28,931 nucleotides of DNA, taken from a virus. The stretch is from positions 1 through 28,931 of IMG/VR virus record IMGVR_UViG_3300031223_000033; one strand, 5' to 3'. The notes below the pieces were generated by a model. That model worked only from the letters and a program-made list of their open reading frames with translations. It searched no databases and had not been told where the DNA came from. A program made the position numbers and the translations under genes. Positions 1 through 7,587 of the stretch are shown piece after piece; positions within the stretch are counted from its first letter, which is position 1; every line of letters starts with the position of its first letter.

Positions 1-1720
1 ATTCCCCATCTTCATAATTGAATATGATATTAGGATCATTAAGAATTTCTCCAGTTAAAACATTAGGCCCGTTAACATGAAATATTTTATTTTCTGAAAA
101 CCTAAGTCTATAAGCCATCACTGCAGCCTGTAATAAGACTATGGCATAAGTAATACCGTCTTTTACGGTGTAGTATTTTACAGGTAAGAAAAATCTATTC
201 GCTTCATTATTACCAACCAATTGCCTAGTCCTTTCAAGGTAAAACGCCTCTGTAAATAGGGTAGGATCATCACCAAACCTTAAATCTATTTCAGAAATAT
301 TAGATCCTACTTGACCATTTTCTATAATGTAGATTTCATCTTGTATTTCTGGCACCACTTCAATACTTAATTCCTTAAATCTACTGCCTGGATAGTATGA
401 ACCAGATGAAGAAGAATTAAAGACTGAAAAAGGCTTATAGAATTTAAGATCTAATAGACCATCTTCTTCAGGTTTTATAATAAGCTCTACAGAAGCTTCA
501 CCGTTTTCAAACTTTAGATAAGCCTGGTCGTTTCGACTTACATTAAGATTGGTAACAATCACTTCACCATTTAGCTTTACTTCGTAGACTTGACTTTTGG
601 ACCATAAGGTAAAATCGGCCCCTGCTAAATCTTCATCAGAAAGAAGATCATAAAATAATCTTTCTATTTTAAGTATAATTTTTAGTGTTGAATTCTTCTT
701 TACAAAAAGTTTTTCTCTAAGTGTTATAAATTTGCTAGTGTCTAATTCTGCATCAATCCGTCTGTACACTAAATAAAATTCAGGTGGTCTTATATTAATG
801 TCTTCACTATCAGCTGAAACAAATTTATAATTCCAATTTTTTGGGCGCCATAAAGCATCAACTTGACCTCTGTAAATTACCCAGGGTACTTCATTTTCTT
901 GTATAATATCTTTAGGAAACTGAAATTTATTCCGTTCGTATGTCACAACAGCTTCTCTTATAGAGGGTACCATTCTTACACTAGGATCTGCTAGTAATGT
1001 AATTTGCTTTACCGTTCTTTCGTAAGATTCATCACGTAAGAAGTTAGCTTCTAGATCGAACACCTGGTAGCTCACATTTATCAATTGTCTTTTGTTGAAA
1101 CCTTCAATAAACCATTTCCCCTGGCACTGGTAAACTTGGCAACGCATCGACTCCAGTAAATCTTTAAGGAGTTGGTAGGCATTATCTTTATTGAAATCCC
1201 AGAGCATTGTATCTACTAGAATCTTAGACCAGTTTGGCTCATTAATGTTGATGAGAGCAGGGGAGAAGTATAATTCTAAATCTACCTTAGTCAGTTTTAA
1301 GATAGCACAAAGCACTTCAATAACCGTTTTTTCTTCATTGTAAAAGTCAGGAGAAAGCTTAAGTCCTTTGAGCAATCCCAAACCATCAACTGCAGAAAAG
1401 TTGACGTAAAATATACCACGTCTATATGGTTCTTCGTAAGATTCTGGAAGCAAGTAGCCTTGCCAAACGATTTCTTGAGTAGTCGATATTCTTTTGGTTA
1501 CCAGCCATTTGTGTTCGTCTGCTGTAAACAGCTCAACATAGGCAGCATCTCTTGCATCTGTAGCTTCTAGGGTAAAATTAAGCTCACTACCTACAATAGG
1601 TTGAGTCTTGGAGTCACCACCTATCCAATTGAGTTGTACAGAATTACGCTCTGCATATTTCAGCAAGAGTTCATTCTCTAGATTCTCCACGTCTTGTATG
1701 TGTATCTCGTAGTTAGCCAC
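1..1720 (-). CDS. Tail protein downstream of the tape measure, partial at the window edge
   Basis: The frame is open from a GTG at 1720 to the window edge, 573 codons with no stop; the C-terminus lies outside. The GTG overlaps the tape measure stop by 8 nt (GTGGCTAA), which indicates translational coupling, and no in-frame ATG occurs near the start. The protein begins ANYEIHIQDVENLE, followed by a segment around residues 30-55 (WIGGDSK, PIVGSELNF) and a GLGLLKGLKL motif near residue 125. It has no signal peptide or membrane segment and looks rich in beta-strand. A large protein directly after the tape measure in siphoviruses is usually a distal-tail, tail-associated or baseplate component. 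The tail role is inferred from position; I cannot name the exact component. Confidence 0.8.
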   Translation of the reverse strand, partial: MANYEIHIQDVENLENELLLKYAERNSVQLNWIGGDSKTQPIVGSELNFTLEATDARDAAYVELFTADEHKWLVTKRISTTQEIVWQGYLLPESYEEPYRRGIFYVNFSAVDGLGLLKGLKLSPDFYNEEKTVIEVLCAILKLTKVDLELYFSPALININEPNWSKILVDTMLWDFNKDNAYQLLKDLLESMRCQVYQCQGKWFIEGFNKRQLINVSYQVFDLEANFLRDESYERTVKQITLLADPSVRMVPSIREAVVTYERNKFQFPKDIIQENEVPWVIYRGQVDALWRPKNWNYKFVSADSEDINIRPPEFYLVYRRIDAELDTSKFITLREKLFVKKNSTLKIILKIERLFYDLLSDEDLAGADFTLWSKSQVYEVKLNGEVIVTNLNVSRNDQAYLKFENGEASVELIIKPEEDGLLDLKFYKPFSVFNSSSSGSYYPGSRFKELSIEVVPEIQDEIYIIENGQVGSNISEIDLRFGDDPTLFTEAFYLERTRQLVGNNEANRFFLPVKYYTVKDGITYAIVLLQAAVMAYRLRFSENKIFHVNGPNVLTGEILNDPNIIFNYEDGE

Positions 1721-3956
1721 GTCGGTTTCTGTAATTTTGCGCTCGCGAAATAATTAAAATTAAGTCCTGACCGCTTATTTTATTAACTACTTCTAGTTGG
1801 CTCATGTCACCGCCCATGCTATCTCCAAGCATGGATTTAAGTTTATTAAGAGGTGTTATGACTTCCGGATTTCCACGGTTTGCACCAGCATATTCACCTA
1901 CCAAAGCATTTACAGGTCCGCTGACTATACCACCATCTGCAAAAGCTACTTGGCCACCACCACCACTTTCTGCAATGTTTGCAGCTGCAGATTTTGCTAT
2001 CGTTCCTAAAGCAATTAATGCAATACCGGCAACAATAGCACTAATACCTGATAGATCAATTAGTGATTTTTTAATCGCTTCAATTGTAGTACCAATACCA
2101 AGAGCAAGTTTTCCTAGCCTTATAGCTATGTTTCCAAAAGTATTTAGTACTAAGCCTAAAAGAGCTTCCATTCCTACATTACCAGTAGCAATGTTACCAA
2201 TAATTTTACCAAAGCCTTCAGCAAAACCTAGTGAAGCTTGTTCTAGTATTTCCCTAGATCGGTTTTTAAAAAAGGCTAAGTTTTCATTTATCTTAGTCGT
2301 TTCTTCATCTATTATATCACCATCTGCTCTAAGTTGATCGCCTATCCCAGTAGACATTAATCCACCAGACTGTAATGTGCCTACAGATTGTATTTGAGGT
2401 CGTCCACCTTGGCCTGTCGGAGTTGGGTTACTAATTAATGTATCGTTAAGATTAATTATTTTTAAAAGTTCCTCAGCTTGCGCCTCTAGTTCTTTAGTTC
2501 CGTTGGCAGTTTCTAGAGCTAGTAATTTTTCTGCCAGAGCGAGTTGTGCTTTTTGTGCTGCAGCTGCTTGTGCATTATCAGCTACACCATTAAAAGATGC
2601 TGCTTGTGCATCTGTCACTGCTTTTCTTCTTGCTGATAATTCCAGTTCCTTTTCTATAATTTTTGCCTGGATCTCCTGCAGCTTTTCTTGTGCTGCTTTT
2701 GCCTTTGCAGTTTTTAGTAAGGCTTCATTATATTTATTTACAGCAGTAGTCGCTTCATCTGTATTTATAGTCTCGAGCTTTAGATTCCCCAAATATTTTG
2801 GAGAGATTCTATTGAGCTCTTGTATAGCTTTTATCCTTTGTTGCTTACTTACATTTTCATCACGAGCTGTAAATAAAAGCTCTTCGACTTTTGCCTTTTC
2901 TTTAGCGATGGCATCTGTAGCTCTATTAGTAACCTCTGTAAGTTGATCTTGACTTTCAACTACTTTTTCAGTTTCTTTATTAAATAAATAAAATGCGGAT
3001 ACAGCAACGCCAATTCCTGCAGCAATTAGTCCAAAAGGTGTGGCCAACATTGCCACTTTTAAAATTCCAAAGGCAGTAATTAATCCGGGAATAACTGTAG
3101 TCATTAGGAATCCTAAGCCTGTAAGTAATGGTCCTAGTGCAGCAACTAGACCTATAACGACCAAGGCGTTGTTTTTTATAGTAGGATCTAGATCGTTAAA
3201 AGCTGTGACCAATCTAGATACAAATTCCATGATTCTAGTAACGATAGGTTGCAAAGTTTTAGCTAGATCTGCTATAGCTAACTGGAAGGCTAACTGCGAT
3301 TTTCTGGCTTCAGTTACATCTTTGTTATTTTCCCTGTATTTTTTATTAACTTCTTCTAAGCCAGTACTGGCTAATTTGTTTAAAATAAAGTTTTGTTCTT
3401 CACCTAGTTTGGTAGCCTCTGCTAGACCAGCATTAAAATCATCTAGGTTTATTCCAGACCTTTCTAAAAGTTCTGAAAATGGACCAATAGCTTTACCAGT
3501 GGCTAAAGTTTCTTGCAGTCCATCTGCAATACCTTCAAACTTTAAAGTATCAGAAAACTTAACGGCAGCACCAGAAATATTATCTAAAGCCCTGGTAAGA
3601 TTTTCGCCTTTAAATCCAGCAGCTAGTAAGTTGGATAAACCTTCAACAGAAGAATCTGTTTCACCAGTGATGGCTTGTACTTCTTTGAGCTGATCGCGAA
3701 TAAAATTAAGACCTTCGCCAGCCAATAAAGCGTTGGTTTCCAATCTACCAAGATCGGATCTTAGCTCTTCAGTACCTTTAGTCACTAATGCAAGTCCAGC
3801 AACTACAGGAGCAGTAAAATTCATGCTCATGCTACTGCCTATACTAGATAGGCGTTTGCCGACTTTCTTCATCCTTCTATCGACATTCTGCATCTGGGAA
3901 GAAAACTGCTTAAGGTCCGCTTTAAATCTTATCGATATGTTGGCTAAACTACTCAT
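1713..3956 (-). CDS. Tail tape measure protein
   Basis: This 747-residue protein sets tail length and sits inside the tail tube before DNA ejection. Residues 1-60 (ISIRFKADLKQFSSQMQNVDRRMKKVGKRLS) are the usual amphipathic tape-measure start. A long helical region follows, with hydrophobic stretches around residues 262-322 and 625-660. The C-terminus carries the common tape-measure ending ADGGIVSGPVNALVGE followed by EVITPL. Heptad-rich Ala/Glu/Lys segments lie around residues 330-500. It is placed after the tail chaperone and before a large tail protein, as expected. A late-type promoter ends about 20 nt upstream of the ATG, so its leader is very short. The length is moderate for the family and implies a fairly short tail. 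Confidence 0.95.
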   Translation of the reverse strand: MSSLANISIRFKADLKQFSSQMQNVDRRMKKVGKRLSSIGSSMSMNFTAPVVAGLALVTKGTEELRSDLGRLETNALLAGEGLNFIRDQLKEVQAITGETDSSVEGLSNLLAAGFKGENLTRALDNISGAAVKFSDTLKFEGIADGLQETLATGKAIGPFSELLERSGINLDDFNAGLAEATKLGEEQNFILNKLASTGLEEVNKKYRENNKDVTEARKSQLAFQLAIADLAKTLQPIVTRIMEFVSRLVTAFNDLDPTIKNNALVVIGLVAALGPLLTGLGFLMTTVIPGLITAFGILKVAMLATPFGLIAAGIGVAVSAFYLFNKETEKVVESQDQLTEVTNRATDAIAKEKAKVEELLFTARDENVSKQQRIKAIQELNRISPKYLGNLKLETINTDEATTAVNKYNEALLKTAKAKAAQEKLQEIQAKIIEKELELSARRKAVTDAQAASFNGVADNAQAAAAQKAQLALAEKLLALETANGTKELEAQAEELLKIINLNDTLISNPTPTGQGGRPQIQSVGTLQSGGLMSTGIGDQLRADGDIIDEETTKINENLAFFKNRSREILEQASLGFAEGFGKIIGNIATGNVGMEALLGLVLNTFGNIAIRLGKLALGIGTTIEAIKKSLIDLSGISAIVAGIALIALGTIAKSAAANIAESGGGGQVAFADGGIVSGPVNALVGEYAGANRGNPEVITPLNKLKSMLGDSMGGDMSQLEVVNKISGQDLILIISRAQNYRNRRG

Positions 3957-3978
3957 GAAGTGACTTTGTGAATAGCTT

Positions 3979-4026
3979 CAAAAATAGAAGTGAATTCGTC
4001 TGCTGGACTCCAACATTGTTTCCTTT
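3979..4026 (-). promoter_or_regulatory. Putative phage late promoter, copy 1 (tape measure gene)
   Basis: On the minus strand the 20-mer AAAGGAAACAATGTTGGAGT (4026-4007) is followed, 24 nt after its TTG, by the -7 box TATTTTTG (3986-3979). The same element-spacer-box arrangement occurs at 4596-4643 and 11020-11067. TAnnTTTG is the known Bacteroidetes -7 element. The usual -33 TTG at about 19-21 nt is missing and the conserved 20-mer lies just upstream of that place, which suggests activator-dependent transcription (inference). Confidence 0.7.
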
Positions 4027-4065
4027 ATCCCACAAAAAAACCTCTGAGCTATTCAGAGGTTTTTT
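4006..4065. repeat. Terminator-promoter direct repeat, copy A
   Basis: About 59 bp align without gaps to 4623-4681 with four mismatches by eye. The unit holds the late-promoter 20-mer plus the terminator hairpin. Differences fall in the linker and the hairpin loop, not in the stem or the 20-mer. The two copies flank the secreted-protein gene. Confidence 0.85.
4034..4065 (-). terminator. Rho-independent terminator after the secreted-protein gene
   Basis: A 7-bp stem CCTCTGA/TCAGAGG with a 5-nt loop is flanked by A7 and T6 runs, so it could act in both directions. It lies 19 nt after the stop of the gene at 4084-4563 and immediately before late promoter copy 1. It is nearly identical to the terminator at 4651-4681. 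Confidence 0.85.
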
Positions 4066-4083
4066 AATTTAAGTAGGAAAAAT

Positions 4084-4563
4084 TTAAGCTTGTTCTGCCC
4101 TGGACCTCAAGTCTTCGATTCTTTCTGCATCAGTTTCAAAATCATCTAGCAAATCTTTACAAAAAACATTGATGTCATTTTCTTGTTTAGAACTTATCAT
4201 TGTTTTAATAGATTCAATTGAGTAGTTTTTTTTGCTATAGTTTTCAGTGCATTCATGCATAAACAAATAAACCCTTTCTTGCATAAGGTTCAAGTCGAGA
4301 ACTTCGGCACATATTTGATCTAGCAATTGTTCCTTATCCATTTCGGAATATTCTTTTACCAATTCTGGATAGTTTTCTTTAAGCTTGTCGACGTTTTTCA
4401 TTTCAAATTTAGATTTTGCAAAATCAATTGTTGAATCACTTTCAATGGGTATTTCAGATACATTTTCAAAACTGAAACTATCAGTTTCTACAAATACACT
4501 TGCTGGCATTGATGCACTCAATAAAAGAGTAAGCATTGTTAACAATAAATAAATAGATTTCAT
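4084..4563 (-). CDS. Secreted protein of unknown function, moron-like cassette
   Basis: A 159-residue protein that I do not recognise. Residues 1-21 form a clear signal peptide: a Lys, a hydrophobic core (IYLLLTMLTLLLSA) and likely cleavage near SMPAS. The mature part is acidic and mostly helical, with three cysteines (ICAEV, HECTE, VFCKD) that could matter after export. It sits between the tail chaperone and the tape measure, where phages normally have no exported protein. It has its own late-type promoter (4596-4643) and its own terminator (4034-4065), the layout of a moron. Possible roles are host surface change or superinfection exclusion, but these are guesses from position and export only. 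Confidence 0.75.
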   Translation of the reverse strand: MKSIYLLLTMLTLLLSASMPASVFVETDSFSFENVSEIPIESDSTIDFAKSKFEMKNVDKLKENYPELVKEYSEMDKEQLLDQICAEVLDLNLMQERVYLFMHECTENYSKKNYSIESIKTMISSKQENDINVFCKDLLDDFETDAERIEDLRSRAEQA

Positions 4564-4595
4564 GACTTAATTTATTAAGGTTTATATTAAAACCA

Positions 4596-4643
4596 TAAAA
4601 CTATAGCTATACATTTATGATTGACTCCAACATTGTTTCCTTT
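4596..4643 (-). promoter_or_regulatory. Putative phage late promoter, copy 2 (secreted-protein gene)
   Basis: The minus-strand 20-mer AAAGGAAACAATGTTGGAGT (4643-4624) is identical to copy 1. Its TTG lies exactly 24 nt before TAGTTTTA (4603-4596), which keeps TAnnTTT but ends in A instead of G. The leader to the ATG at 4563 is about 25-30 nt. The weaker -7 box may mean a weaker promoter. Confidence 0.6.
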
Positions 4644-4681
4644 ATGCTACAAAAAAACCTCTGAACGATTCAGAGGTTTTT
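4623..4681. repeat. Terminator-promoter direct repeat, copy B
   Basis: Second copy of the unit at 4006-4065, offset by 617 bp. Together the copies bracket one gene, so recombination between them would gain or lose the 617-bp cassette cleanly. Confidence 0.85.
4651..4681 (-). terminator. Rho-independent terminator after the tail chaperone genes
   Basis: Stem CCTCTGA/TCAGAGG with a 5-nt loop ACGAT, flanked by A7 and T5. It lies 24 nt after the stop at 4706 of the frameshifted tail chaperone and just before late promoter copy 2. It probably ends the head/tail operon that starts at the portal. Confidence 0.85.
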
Positions 4682-4705
4682 CCGAACTATGAAAAAAACA
4701 ACAAA

Positions 4706-5089
4706 CTAGATTTTAGAATTCTTACTTTTCTTTGCCTCATCTATCTTAGACCACAATTCTTTAGGATCTATTTTTTTGAGACTTTTTAATTTTGAATTAT
4801 CCCAGGCTAAAGGATAGAGATCATGCATAGATTTCTTTTTATGCTTCTTATCTAAGTGTGGAGAAAGAACAGTGACTATAAGTTCCCGGTGCATTTCCCA
4901 TCGCTCCTTAAATAGATTTTCCTCATAACGTTCAAAGCCTTTTATTTTATTCTTAAAGGCTCTAGGAGTAGTCTGGTAGAAATCATCCTCACGCATTTGT
5001 AAGATACCAAAGGCAATTTCTTCCAGTTCATCCCATGTTATTTCTTTGCTTTCGGTTTCGGTTTTGGAGCTTTCTTCTGGCTCACCTTT
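4706..5089 (-). CDS. Tail assembly chaperone, -1 frameshift extension (G-T type fusion)
   Basis: This frame is entered by a -1 slip from the gene at 5038-5418, giving a fusion of about 237 residues (110 before the slip, 127 after). From the slip the frame is open through KGEPEESSKTETESKEITWD and ELEEIAFGILQ into MREDDFYQTTPRAFKNKIKGF, then to the stop at 4706. Only the part from the Met at 4996 would look like a separate 96-residue ORF. The conserved-looking block ITWDELEEIAFGILQ starts before that Met, so an independent start there would cut it off. Phages of the lambda type make a short chaperone and a longer frameshift product that guide tail tube assembly on the tape measure. Position just before the tape measure fits. 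Confidence 0.85.
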   Translation of the reverse strand, partial: KGEPEESSKTETESKEITWDELEEIAFGILQMREDDFYQTTPRAFKNKIKGFERYEENLFKERWEMHRELIVTVLSPHLDKKHKKKSMHDLYPLAWDNSKLKSLKKIDPKELWSKIDEAKKSKNSKI

Positions 5090-5418
5090 TTTTTTCCGTT
5101 TTCTGCGCCTGGAATGCTTTTCATGAAAGCATCGACCACCGTTTGCAATTTACCAGAATCCTGAAAGACTAAATCATTTAAGATGTCATCTGTATTCAAA
5201 GACTCGCCACCAGCATTTATAACTCCAGCATTTACAAGATCTCCTATTTTTTCCAAGGCATCAAATTTGGGATCTGCACTTATATTGCTAAAGGTTTTTT
5301 CAAATACTTTAATCACACCTTGGATTCCTTCTTGTTCCCAAAGCACACCAAGATGTCTAAAAGCCCCATAACCAAACTTTATAGGGTGAGATACACCCTC
5401 TATCGTGATTGATGTCAT
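5038..5418 (-). CDS. Tail assembly chaperone, short (zero-frame) form
   Basis: A 126-residue protein starting MTSITIEGVSHPIKFGYGAF, with a compact domain to about residue 105 and a Lys/Pro-rich tail (KKAPKPKPKAKK). Small proteins of this kind lie between the tail tube gene and the tape measure gene in siphoviruses and act as tail assembly chaperones, often with a frameshifted longer form. Here a run of nine A residues (minus strand, 5095-5087) holds the heptamer A AAA AAG in the correct phase at codons 110-111. A -1 slip joins it to the downstream frame. The gene ends 5 nt from the tail tube stop region on one side and overlaps the extension frame on the other. Confidence 0.85.
   Translation of the reverse strand: MTSITIEGVSHPIKFGYGAFRHLGVLWEQEGIQGVIKVFEKTFSNISADPKFDALEKIGDLVNAGVINAGGESLNTDDILNDLVFQDSGKLQTVVDAFMKSIPGAENGKKKVSQKKAPKPKPKAKK
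5086..5095 (-). promoter_or_regulatory. Programmed -1 ribosomal frameshift site (A AAA AAG)
   Basis: Nine A residues followed by GG on the minus strand. In the zero frame the codons read GGA AAA AAA AAG GTG, so the heptamer A AAA AAG is in canonical X XXY YYZ phase, the same heptamer known from E. coli dnaX. A -1 slip gives AAA GGT GAG and enters the 384-nt frame ending at 4706. I see only a weak downstream stem (GAGC/GCTC). Confidence 0.8.
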
Positions 5419-5422
5419 AAGC

Positions 5423-5851
5423 TTATAATGGGAGATCTACTTTCTCTAACTTTTTAGATCCAGAAAAAGATATAGAAGCTGTACCATCTTCTTCTACTGC
5501 TAGATTTAGCTCCAAACTTTCGATAATACATTCACCTTTAAACATAAAAGACGCATCACCTTCTGAGGGTACAAACTCAATAGGAATAGCAGTATCAGTA
5601 TCGTCATTATAAAGATCGAACAAGGCTCCAAAATCGTGGGTGCCTTCCCCATCTGAAGCGTAAACCGCCAAAGCAGATGCAGAGCCGCTAAAAGACTTCT
5701 GGCCTTTAGCTCGTTCTATTCCCTCTGTGTCTTTTGTAGATCGCTCTCTGATTTCTCTTGTAAGAGTTACGCTACATTCTGTAGAATGATATACTGTTTT
5801 CTCGTCTAAGGTCATCCTTAGATTACCGTTTATTACTTTTTCTCCAGCCAT
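5423..5851 (-). CDS. Major tail tube protein
   Basis: A 142-residue, beta-rich, acidic protein. It begins AGEKVINGNLRMTLDEKTVYHSTECSVT and has the usual tail-tube features: an N-terminal strand pair, a middle loop (RSTKDTEGIERAKGQKSFSGS, within residues 37-57) and a C-terminal strand series with GTASISFSGSKKLEKV. It resembles TP901-1-type major tail proteins in length and in its place between tail completion proteins and the tail chaperone. It should be one of the most abundant tail proteins. I see no extra Ig-like domain. Assignment rests on pattern and gene order. Confidence 0.8.
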   Translation of the reverse strand: MAGEKVINGNLRMTLDEKTVYHSTECSVTLTREIRERSTKDTEGIERAKGQKSFSGSASALAVYASDGEGTHDFGALFDLYNDDTDTAIPIEFVPSEGDASFMFKGECIIESLELNLAVEEDGTASISFSGSKKLEKVDLPL

Positions 5852-5863
5852 AATTTCTAAGAT

Positions 5864-6217
5864 TTAAAATTTAAATTCATAATTAATTGTGCAAAGACCT
5901 TCACGGCCATCGCTATAGTTGTAACCTGTTTCGTTCCCTTTGAACTTCCAGTTGTAACTTGATTCTTTTATAGCAGTTTCAATAGCATCTGCTATTGAAC
6001 CACCTTGGTTAAGAGAGTTGGCAAATACAAACATCTCTACTGCATACTGTGCAATTCCATCTTTTGTAAGAGTTCCAGTATTGCTGAGTTTAAAATTGAC
6101 AAATGGAAGTTCTTTTTCTTCTGTAGCTAGATCCCAGAATACATTGGTTTCTATCACATCCTTAATTGCTTGCAAACTCATCACTTCATTCACATGTTTT
6201 GCTGCTTCAATAATCAT
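5864..6217 (-). CDS. Tail completion / tail terminator-like protein
   Basis: A 117-residue protein with a helical start (EVMSLQAIKDVIETNVFWDLA) followed by strands (LPFVNFKLSNTG, QYAVEMFVFANS) and the ending GLCTINYEFKF. This helix-then-strand layout and its position between the gp10-like protein and the tail tube fit the tail terminator/completion family (DUF3168-like) that caps the tail tube at the head end. Its ATG overlaps the stop of the upstream gene (6214-6699) by 4 nt, so the two are translationally coupled. The call depends mainly on gene order. Confidence 0.65.
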   Translation of the reverse strand: MIIEAAKHVNEVMSLQAIKDVIETNVFWDLATEEKELPFVNFKLSNTGTLTKDGIAQYAVEMFVFANSLNQGGSIADAIETAIKESSYNWKFKGNETGYNYSDGREGLCTINYEFKF

Positions 6218-6699
6218 TTGCTTAGTTTATTAATTTGCCTTTGTACCAGTCTTTGCATTTCCTTTTTATACTTGGCAGTAACTATAGAACTTCTACTTGA
6301 CCAAACTTTGTCTTTAGCCTTATCGACTACAGTGTTTATTCCTACTCTAGATCCAAGCTTATTAGACCCTATCTTAGTTCCTTTGTCTACAACCATATGC
6401 CTGTACCAACCCTGTTTATTGCCTTTTATGGACGGACGAACCACTACTTGTGGATTACCACCTACTTTGCGAGCTGGTACTGTTTCAATTGCCACAGAAT
6501 CTCTCAAAGTACCAGCTGGGTAGATAGTTTCAAAGCGTTTTACATCCCTGCTACTTTTTGGCAACTCATTAGAATAAGCTGGTACAAAAGGTTTTGCTAG
6601 TTTCCTTTGTATCTTAAGCACTTCGCGCCTGGTCATTTTATCGTCTAGCTTTTTAAGCTTTTTTATAAGCTCTGCAAATCCTTCTACATCAATGTCCAC
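6214..6699 (-). CDS. HK97 gp10-like neck / head-tail protein
   Basis: A 161-residue basic protein. It starts MDIDVEGFAELIKKLKKLDDKMTRRE and continues with a long helix, matching the gp10-like family start (a strand, then an L-K-rich helix). The middle part carries TLRDSVAIETV and VVVRPSIKG, followed by WYRHMVVDKGT, close to the family pattern of a Y/H-x-x-E/D-x-G-T motif. It probably sits at the head-tail interface. It overlaps its neighbours by 11 nt upstream and 4 nt downstream, as expected for a tightly coupled structural operon. Confidence 0.75.
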   Translation of the reverse strand: MDIDVEGFAELIKKLKKLDDKMTRREVLKIQRKLAKPFVPAYSNELPKSSRDVKRFETIYPAGTLRDSVAIETVPARKVGGNPQVVVRPSIKGNKQGWYRHMVVDKGTKIGSNKLGSRVGINTVVDKAKDKVWSSRSSIVTAKYKKEMQRLVQRQINKLSK

Positions 6700-7042
6700 G
6701 TCTTGTGCATTTAAGTTTAAGAAATCTATTTTTTTGTTGGCCAGATAATTCTATGGAGTTGATCTGGTAGATCCCATCAAAGTCCTTAACGAAATACTTT
6801 TGTCCATTCACAAATAGATCTGAGCTAAATCTTACAATGAAAGCCACCACTCCAATTCCAATGACTCTACCATCGTCATCATCTTGATTTCCTGTAAAAT
6901 CTTCACGCTTTGCATACACCACCTCTTTCACCAACTCATCTTCTTGAGTGGATTCTCCGGTGTCCGTCTTGGTCGCTGTGTTTTTAAAAAGAGATACTTT
7001 TCTATTTAATTGTCCAGCGTGTATGTATGCAGATGAATTCAT
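6689..7042 (-). CDS. Head closure (head-tail joining) protein
   Basis: A 117-residue protein with the start typical of the SPP1 gp16-like head-tail adaptor family: HAGQLNRKVSLFKN, then a loop (TKTDTGESTQ), a strand VVYAKREDFTG and VAFIVRFSSDL, ending with YQINSIELSGQQKNRFLKLKC. Members close the portal-connector channel and join head and tail. Its ATG overlaps the stop of the upstream connector by one base. The DDDDG stretch at residues 54-58 is acidic and probably a loop. Confidence 0.8.
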   Translation of the reverse strand: MNSSAYIHAGQLNRKVSLFKNTATKTDTGESTQEDELVKEVVYAKREDFTGNQDDDDGRVIGIGVVAFIVRFSSDLFVNGQKYFVKDFDGIYQINSIELSGQQKNRFLKLKCTRRGH

Positions 7043-7584
7043 TAAAAGGTTTTTCTGTAAGGTCTTAGAACGTTGTGTGCTGCTTGGTTAAATTTAATTG
7101 GCATATTTTCCCTGTAGGTATCGTTGTGAGCGAATAGCAAAAGACAAGCTCTCTTTATGTCCGCAGGAATGTCCGCGAGACTGTAACCAAGATTTGCAGT
7201 GATAAAGATTCTATAACCAAAATCTGAAGGAATCTCCATGTCTAAGTAGAGGATCTTACTTTCGTAATTCCAATTCTCAGTCTGGATATCTTTTAGAGTG
7301 CCATTTTCATCTTCATACTTAAGAGCTGTGATGCCATCGCCTATGATAGGAAAGTTAATTTTGAATCTATTGAACCAGCCTTCAATTTCTACGGTAGATC
7401 CCATTCGTTTGAGCACAGGATATTCTACATAGTTTTCTATCTCGGTAGTGGCTGCATCTAGAAATAGTTGTAACAATGAATCTTCATCGTCAAAATCTAT
7501 TTTAGAATTCGCTTTTGCCTGGGCTAGAGTCACTATCTTTTCTGTTGCTTCTGCAGCACCGTATGTAAGGCTGAAAGTGTTCAT
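7042..7584 (-). CDS. Head-tail connector (gp6-like adaptor)
   Basis: A 180-residue protein. Residues 17-60 read TLAQAKANSKIDFDDEDSLL, followed by LFLDAATTEIENYVEYPVL, the standard start of gp6/gp15-type connectors (the LAEAKAHLRID-D-D-DLI-IAAA-IE pattern). The C-terminal part (NLGYSLADIPADIKRACLLL) fits the helix that packs in the connector ring. It binds below the portal in the neck. A stop 3 nt before the next gene and a 1-nt overlap with the head closure gene show operon coupling. Confidence 0.85.
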   Translation of the reverse strand: MNTFSLTYGAAEATEKIVTLAQAKANSKIDFDDEDSLLQLFLDAATTEIENYVEYPVLKRMGSTVEIEGWFNRFKINFPIIGDGITALKYEDENGTLKDIQTENWNYESKILYLDMEIPSDFGYRIFITANLGYSLADIPADIKRACLLLFAHNDTYRENMPIKFNQAAHNVLRPYRKTF

Positions 7585-7587
7585 AGA

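Noticed and set aside
1804-2337. Long plus-strand frames in the tape measure region (also 2503-2946, 3040-3693, 3733-3963)
   Set aside because: They are antisense shadows of the tape measure gene. Their products are Ser/Ala/Pro-rich with no domain, and all well-supported genes are on the other strand.
4706-4996. Independent gene starting at the Met at 4996
   Set aside because: The conserved-looking block just before this Met is in the same open frame and is reached by the -1 slip, so the separate start is probably not used.
6599-6612. AGTTTCCTTTGTAT in the gp10-like gene resembling part of the late element
   Set aside because: Only about 9 bases match, there is no CTCCAACA half and no -7 box, so it is a chance match inside a gene.
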